Positions 6,532-7,165 of a stretch of 7,165 bases of DNA are shown piece by piece. Source of the DNA: an uncultured Lachnospiraceae bacterium (GTDB lineage Bacteria; Bacillota; Clostridia; Lachnospirales; Lachnospiraceae); contig CAJUEI010000191.1 of NCBI GenBank assembly GCA_910585255.1, positions 1-7,165 on the forward strand, in the 5' to 3' direction. Both the position numbers and the translations under genes were made by a program. How positions within the stretch are numbered: the stretch's first letter is position 1; each line of letters begins with the position of its first letter. The notes under the pieces are model-generated. The model was not told the origin of the DNA and searched no databases. It worked only from the letters and a program-made list of their open reading frames with translations.

Positions 6532-6764
6532 GCCAGAGTGTGCGATTGCCGTGCTGTTCCGCTCTCCAGAAAGGTAGAAGTTCTAAAACTTCTGAATTTA
6601 AGTATATATCACCGGACGGAACGGGGTGCAATTCGCCCGTACAGCGGGCTAAACACACCCCTTTTTTGCCATTCGAGAATGGCAAAAATCCTAATGAATC
6701 GACAGAAGTTTAAGAACTTCTAACTTTCTTCCGAAGTCACAGCACGGCAATCGCACACTCTGGC
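6532..6764. repeat. 233-bp element with long nested inverted repeats (possible MITE or structured RNA)
   Basis: The outer arms, 6532-6557 and 6739-6764, are perfect 26-bp inverted repeats. After a small internal loop, a second pair (6568-6594 and 6703-6729) matches at 25 of 27 positions. The roughly 108-base centre holds two more hairpins. GGGGTG (6623-6628) pairs with CACCCC (6656-6661) and encloses GCCCG/CGGGC (6635-6639 with 6645-6649). An 11-bp stem (6663-6673 with 6678-6688) carries a CGAG loop; it is flanked by Ts then As, so it is not a terminator in either direction. No transposase is present and I see no clear target-site duplication. It lies just upstream of the glmS promoter. Short open frames on both strands across it appear to be by-products of the palindrome. 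The structure is directly visible; its nature is open. Confidence 0.75.
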
Positions 6765-7165
6765 TGTTTCTTCTCTCCATTTACTTACAATTGTTTCTCT
6801 CTATTCTTCCATCTTTTAAATAACCTATAAAAGATTTTATATTTTACACTTCTTATCAGATGGTTATTTCCCTCTGCTGTTTCACCTCTTAAATAGAACA
6901 ATAAAGACACAAAATCTTTTACTTTTTTTGTACAAAATCTTCGCATTCTTTTCCGCTAAATAAAATAACTCTTTTATAATAAAATCCCCCTCTTATAATA
7001 GGATAATTCTTCCACATTTACCTATCTCTTAAGAATTCTTTTATTGTGGCTTTCTTAAAACTCCCATATCGAATAACTCTTCTGTAATTACTTATCTCTC
7101 AAACATAAAATCTTCCTTCCAAAAAACAAGAAAACTATCAATTCTACAGGCAGGATGAAACAGCT
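6765..7165. other. AT-rich gene-free stretch
   Basis: I find no confident gene, tRNA or riboswitch in these 401 bases. The longest ATG frame I see is on the minus strand (6946-6785). It would encode a basic 53-residue peptide beginning MRRFCTKKVKDF, but it has only a poor ribosome binding site (GGAAAAG) and no recognisable motif. TATAAT-like hexamers occur at 6975-6980 and 6994-6999 on the plus strand without matching -35 boxes. An imperfect direct repeat (7001-7029 and 7071-7099) is also present. Confidence 0.5.

Noticed and set aside
6663..6688. Hairpin with T-rich flank as a terminator
   Set aside because: Ts precede and As follow the stem on both strands, so no U-tract follows in either direction.
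6497..6723. Overlapping open frames of about 60 codons on both strands across the inverted-repeat element
   Set aside because: They read through the palindromic arms, lack ribosome binding sites and show no protein-like pattern; the nucleotide structure explains them better.
6532..6764. Retron ncRNA or integron attC site
   Set aside because: No reverse transcriptase or integrase is present in the window, and the long perfect terminal arms do not fit an attC site or the short a1/a2 repeats of retrons.
1..7165. CRISPR array, tRNA, rRNA or phage genes
   Set aside because: No regular repeat-spacer pattern, no cloverleaf with a TTCGA-type T-loop and no phage-like gene was seen on either strand.

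Overview
The window looks like chromosomal housekeeping DNA from a low-to-moderate GC anaerobic Firmicute, most likely of the Lachnospiraceae/Clostridia type. This rests on a glmS ribozyme in front of glmS, strong AAAGGAGG-type ribosome binding sites, a PrsA-like foldase lipoprotein and tandem Cof-type HAD phosphatases. The genus cannot be fixed from the sequence alone.

All confident genes lie on the minus strand, so they are read from right to left. In order of transcription: a gene-free, AT-rich stretch (7165 to about 6765); a striking 233-bp inverted-repeat element (6764-6532); a sigma-A type promoter (6464-6436); a glmS ribozyme (about 6380-6243); glmS (6115-4298); a hairpin terminator (4291-4251); then a tight cluster of maf, HAD phosphatase A, HAD phosphatase B and a small acidic protein of unknown function (4223-1735); and, after 108 bp, a PrsA-type parvulin lipoprotein gene (1626-595) followed 28 bp later by nfo (endonuclease IV), which runs off the left edge.

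How the genes work together: glmS makes glucosamine-6-phosphate for cell-wall amino sugars, and its mRNA carries the self-cleaving ribozyme that senses this product. The next four genes are packed with ATGA overlaps and a short overlap. They combine a Maf nucleotide pyrophosphatase with two paralogous HAD hydrolases, which suggests a metabolite 'house-cleaning' module. PrsA acts outside the membrane in protein folding, and Nfo repairs abasic sites. These last two genes are probably co-transcribed.

The least explained part is the inverted-repeat element at 6532-6764. It has 26-bp perfect terminal inverted repeats, a second nested 27-bp inverted repeat and two internal hairpins. It fits a miniature mobile element or a structured RNA, and nothing in the window says which.
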